DNA of 14,854 nucleotides from Thermomicrobiales bacterium (lineage in GTDB: Bacteria; Chloroflexota; Chloroflexia; Thermomicrobiales; UBA6265). This document shows positions 13,854-14,854 of this stretch, piece by piece (the first letter of the stretch is position 1; each line of letters begins with the position of its first letter). The notes beneath the pieces are model-generated. The model saw nothing but the letters and a program-made list of their open reading frames with translations, searched no databases and had not been told where the DNA came from. The position numbers and the translations under genes were made by a program. Location: positions 1-14,854 of the forward strand of contig JAICJJ010000014.1 in NCBI GenBank assembly GCA_025928535.1. Reading direction: 5' to 3'.

Positions 13854-14323
13854 CCGAGACCCCGACGCGAGTCCTGGTGCTGAACGGGCCGAACCTGAAT
13901 CTCCTCGGCACGCGCGAGCCGGGCATCTACGGCGCGGCGACGCTGGCCGACATCGAAGCGTCGCTCCGCGCCGTCGCCGCATCGGCATCGCCGGCCGTCG
14001 AGATTGACTTTCACCAGTCGAATCATGAAGGCGTCCTGATCGACCTGATTCAGGCGCGGGGTTCCGGCGCGGCCGGCATCATCATCAATCCGGGGGCGCT
14101 GACGCACTACAGCATCGCGCTCCGAGACGCGCTGACGGCGGTCGGGACGCCCGTGATCGAGGTGCATCTGTCCAACATCCACGCCCGCGAATCGTTTCGG
14201 CATCATTCCGTCATCGCGCCGATCGCTATCGGCCAGATCGCGGGTTTCGGCCCGGACAGTTATCGCCTTGCTCTGCTGCACATTCTGCGCCGTTTGCAAT
14301 CCGATGGGGAGAACGCGCGATGA
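13850..14323 (+). CDS. aroQ: 3-dehydroquinate dehydratase, type II (AroQ)
   Basis: AroQ removes water from 3-dehydroquinate to give 3-dehydroshikimate, the third step of the shikimate pathway. The 157-residue protein has [18 protein letters not shown] (11-28) with the catalytic Arg22 and Tyr27 of the mobile loop. NPGALTHYS follows (80-88), then [17 protein letters not shown] (104-120) with catalytic His106 and substrate-binding Arg117. These residues define type II, which works through an enolate and forms dodecamers, as opposed to the Schiff-base type I. The start overlaps the uvrB stop and the end overlaps the next start, both as ATGA. An aroQ-Xaa-Pro peptidase pair is also known from Bacillus subtilis (yqhS-yqhT), where efp follows. 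Confidence 0.97.
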   Translation: MTETPTRVLVLNGPNLNLLGTREPGIYGAATLADIEASLRAVAASASPAVEIDFHQSNHEGVLIDLIQARGSGAAGIIINPGALTHYSIALRDALTAVGTPVIEVHLSNIHARESFRHHSVIAPIAIGQIAGFGPDSYRLALLHILRRLQSDGENAR

Positions 14324-14854
14324 ACCGGCTGGATCGCGTGCGAGCGATGCTGCGCGAGCGTGCGCTTGACGCCGCGCTGGTGACGCACCCCGCGAACCGA
14401 TTTTGGCTGACCGGCTTTCCCGCCGACGACCATGGTCCTGACGAATCGTCCGGCGTGGCGCTGATCGATCGGACGGGCGCGACGTTGCTCGTCAGCGGCA
14501 CGAACTACCCGTGGGCCGCCGCGAGCGTCGTTCCGGGCGTCGACGCCGAACGGTGGACCCATCCATGGCCGATGTTCGTCGCCGATCGCCTCGCGGCGTC
14601 AGGCGCACGAAACGTCGGCTTCGAAGAGCAGGCGCTGACGGTCGGCGATTGGTCGGCGATGCGCGAACAGGCCGGCGATCGCCTTGAACTCGTGCCGCTT
14701 GCAGGCGCGCTCGACGCGTTGCGCGCGGTCAAGGAGCCGGCCGAACTCGACGTCATGGCGCAGGCGATTCGGTTGACGGACGACGTGTTTCGGGTCATTT
14801 GCACGGAGATTCGGCCCGGCATGACGGAGCGGGCCGTCGCCGATCGCATCGAAA
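14320..14854 (+). CDS. Xaa-Pro peptidase family protein (M24), N-terminal part, cut by window end
   Basis: The reading frame opens with ATG at 14320, overlapping the aroQ stop, and continues without a stop to the window end (178 codons). It begins [20 protein letters not shown], then [12 protein letters not shown] (about 22-33), the usual start of the creatinase/prolidase N-terminal domain of aminopeptidase P-like enzymes. [20 protein letters not shown], followed by [11 protein letters not shown], is the standard entry to the pita-bread catalytic domain. The metal ligands lie beyond the window, so activity cannot be judged. The family cleaves Xaa-Pro peptide bonds. By analogy with Bacillus, elongation factor P (efp) may be next; this is an inference. 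Confidence 0.9.
   Translation, partial: MNRLDRVRAMLRERALDAALVTHPANRFWLTGFPADDHGPDESSGVALIDRTGATLLVSGTNYPWAAASVVPGVDAERWTHPWPMFVADRLAASGARNVGFEEQALTVGDWSAMREQAGDRLELVPLAGALDALRAVKEPAELDVMAQAIRLTDDVFRVICTEIRPGMTERAVADRIE

Noticed and set aside
11715..14299. Minus-strand frames opposite uvrB and aroQ
   Set aside because: They are antisense to two essential-looking, fully intact enzymes, with no domain of their own.
1..14854. tRNA, rRNA, CRISPR arrays, insertion sequences, attachment sites
   Set aside because: No cloverleaf, rRNA-like, regularly spaced repeat, transposase or integrase sequence was found by eye; a tool-based scan could still find a small RNA that I cannot see.

Overview
This is a GC-rich, gene-dense bacterial chromosome segment that looks like a core region. 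I see no rRNA, tRNA, CRISPR array, insertion sequence or phage gene. The gene content best suits a Chloroflexota bacterium, perhaps near Thermomicrobia. That rests on family resemblance: a sigma-54-like factor with a built-in zinc ribbon, scpAB behind a small site-2 protease, and small membrane and hypothetical proteins that look like that group. The assignment is an inference.

Layout. Left block, plus strand (1-3117): the 3' part of a peptide-type ABC ATPase, a minimal M50 site-2 protease, then scpA and scpB joined by overlapping stop/start codons. Next block, minus strand (6158 down to 3151): an M50 protease with CBS domains, an Rrf2/IscR-type regulator with three cysteines, and a cysteine desulfurase. 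The last two look like a small iron-sulfur assembly unit with its own promoter. Centre (6159-6579): a 421-nt divergent intergenic region with two face-to-face matches to the sigma-54 -24/-12 promoter. It lies in front of the rpoN-like gene (6580-8040). A small, highly charged protein is encoded convergently just after rpoN.

Right block: a membrane-anchored SH3b protein followed by tyrA (plus), an unrecognised conserved-looking protein (minus), a two-helix membrane protein and a catalytically degenerate Nudix protein (plus), then a chain uvrB-aroQ-M24 peptidase joined by ATGA overlaps and cut by the window end. tyrA and aroQ are both aromatic amino acid pathway genes but sit in separate transcription units.

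The strongest lead is the centre. A sigma-54 paralogue carries a CxxC-x8-CxxC ribbon inside its N-terminal region and lacks a glutamine-rich region I. It is preceded by an exact match to the sigma-54 consensus, and a second, antiparallel near-match faces it. This suggests autoregulation and perhaps mutual exclusion with the divergent membrane protease gene. Second leads are the Nudix protein, whose catalytic glutamates are alanines, and phased TGACC repeats across the Rrf2 promoter.
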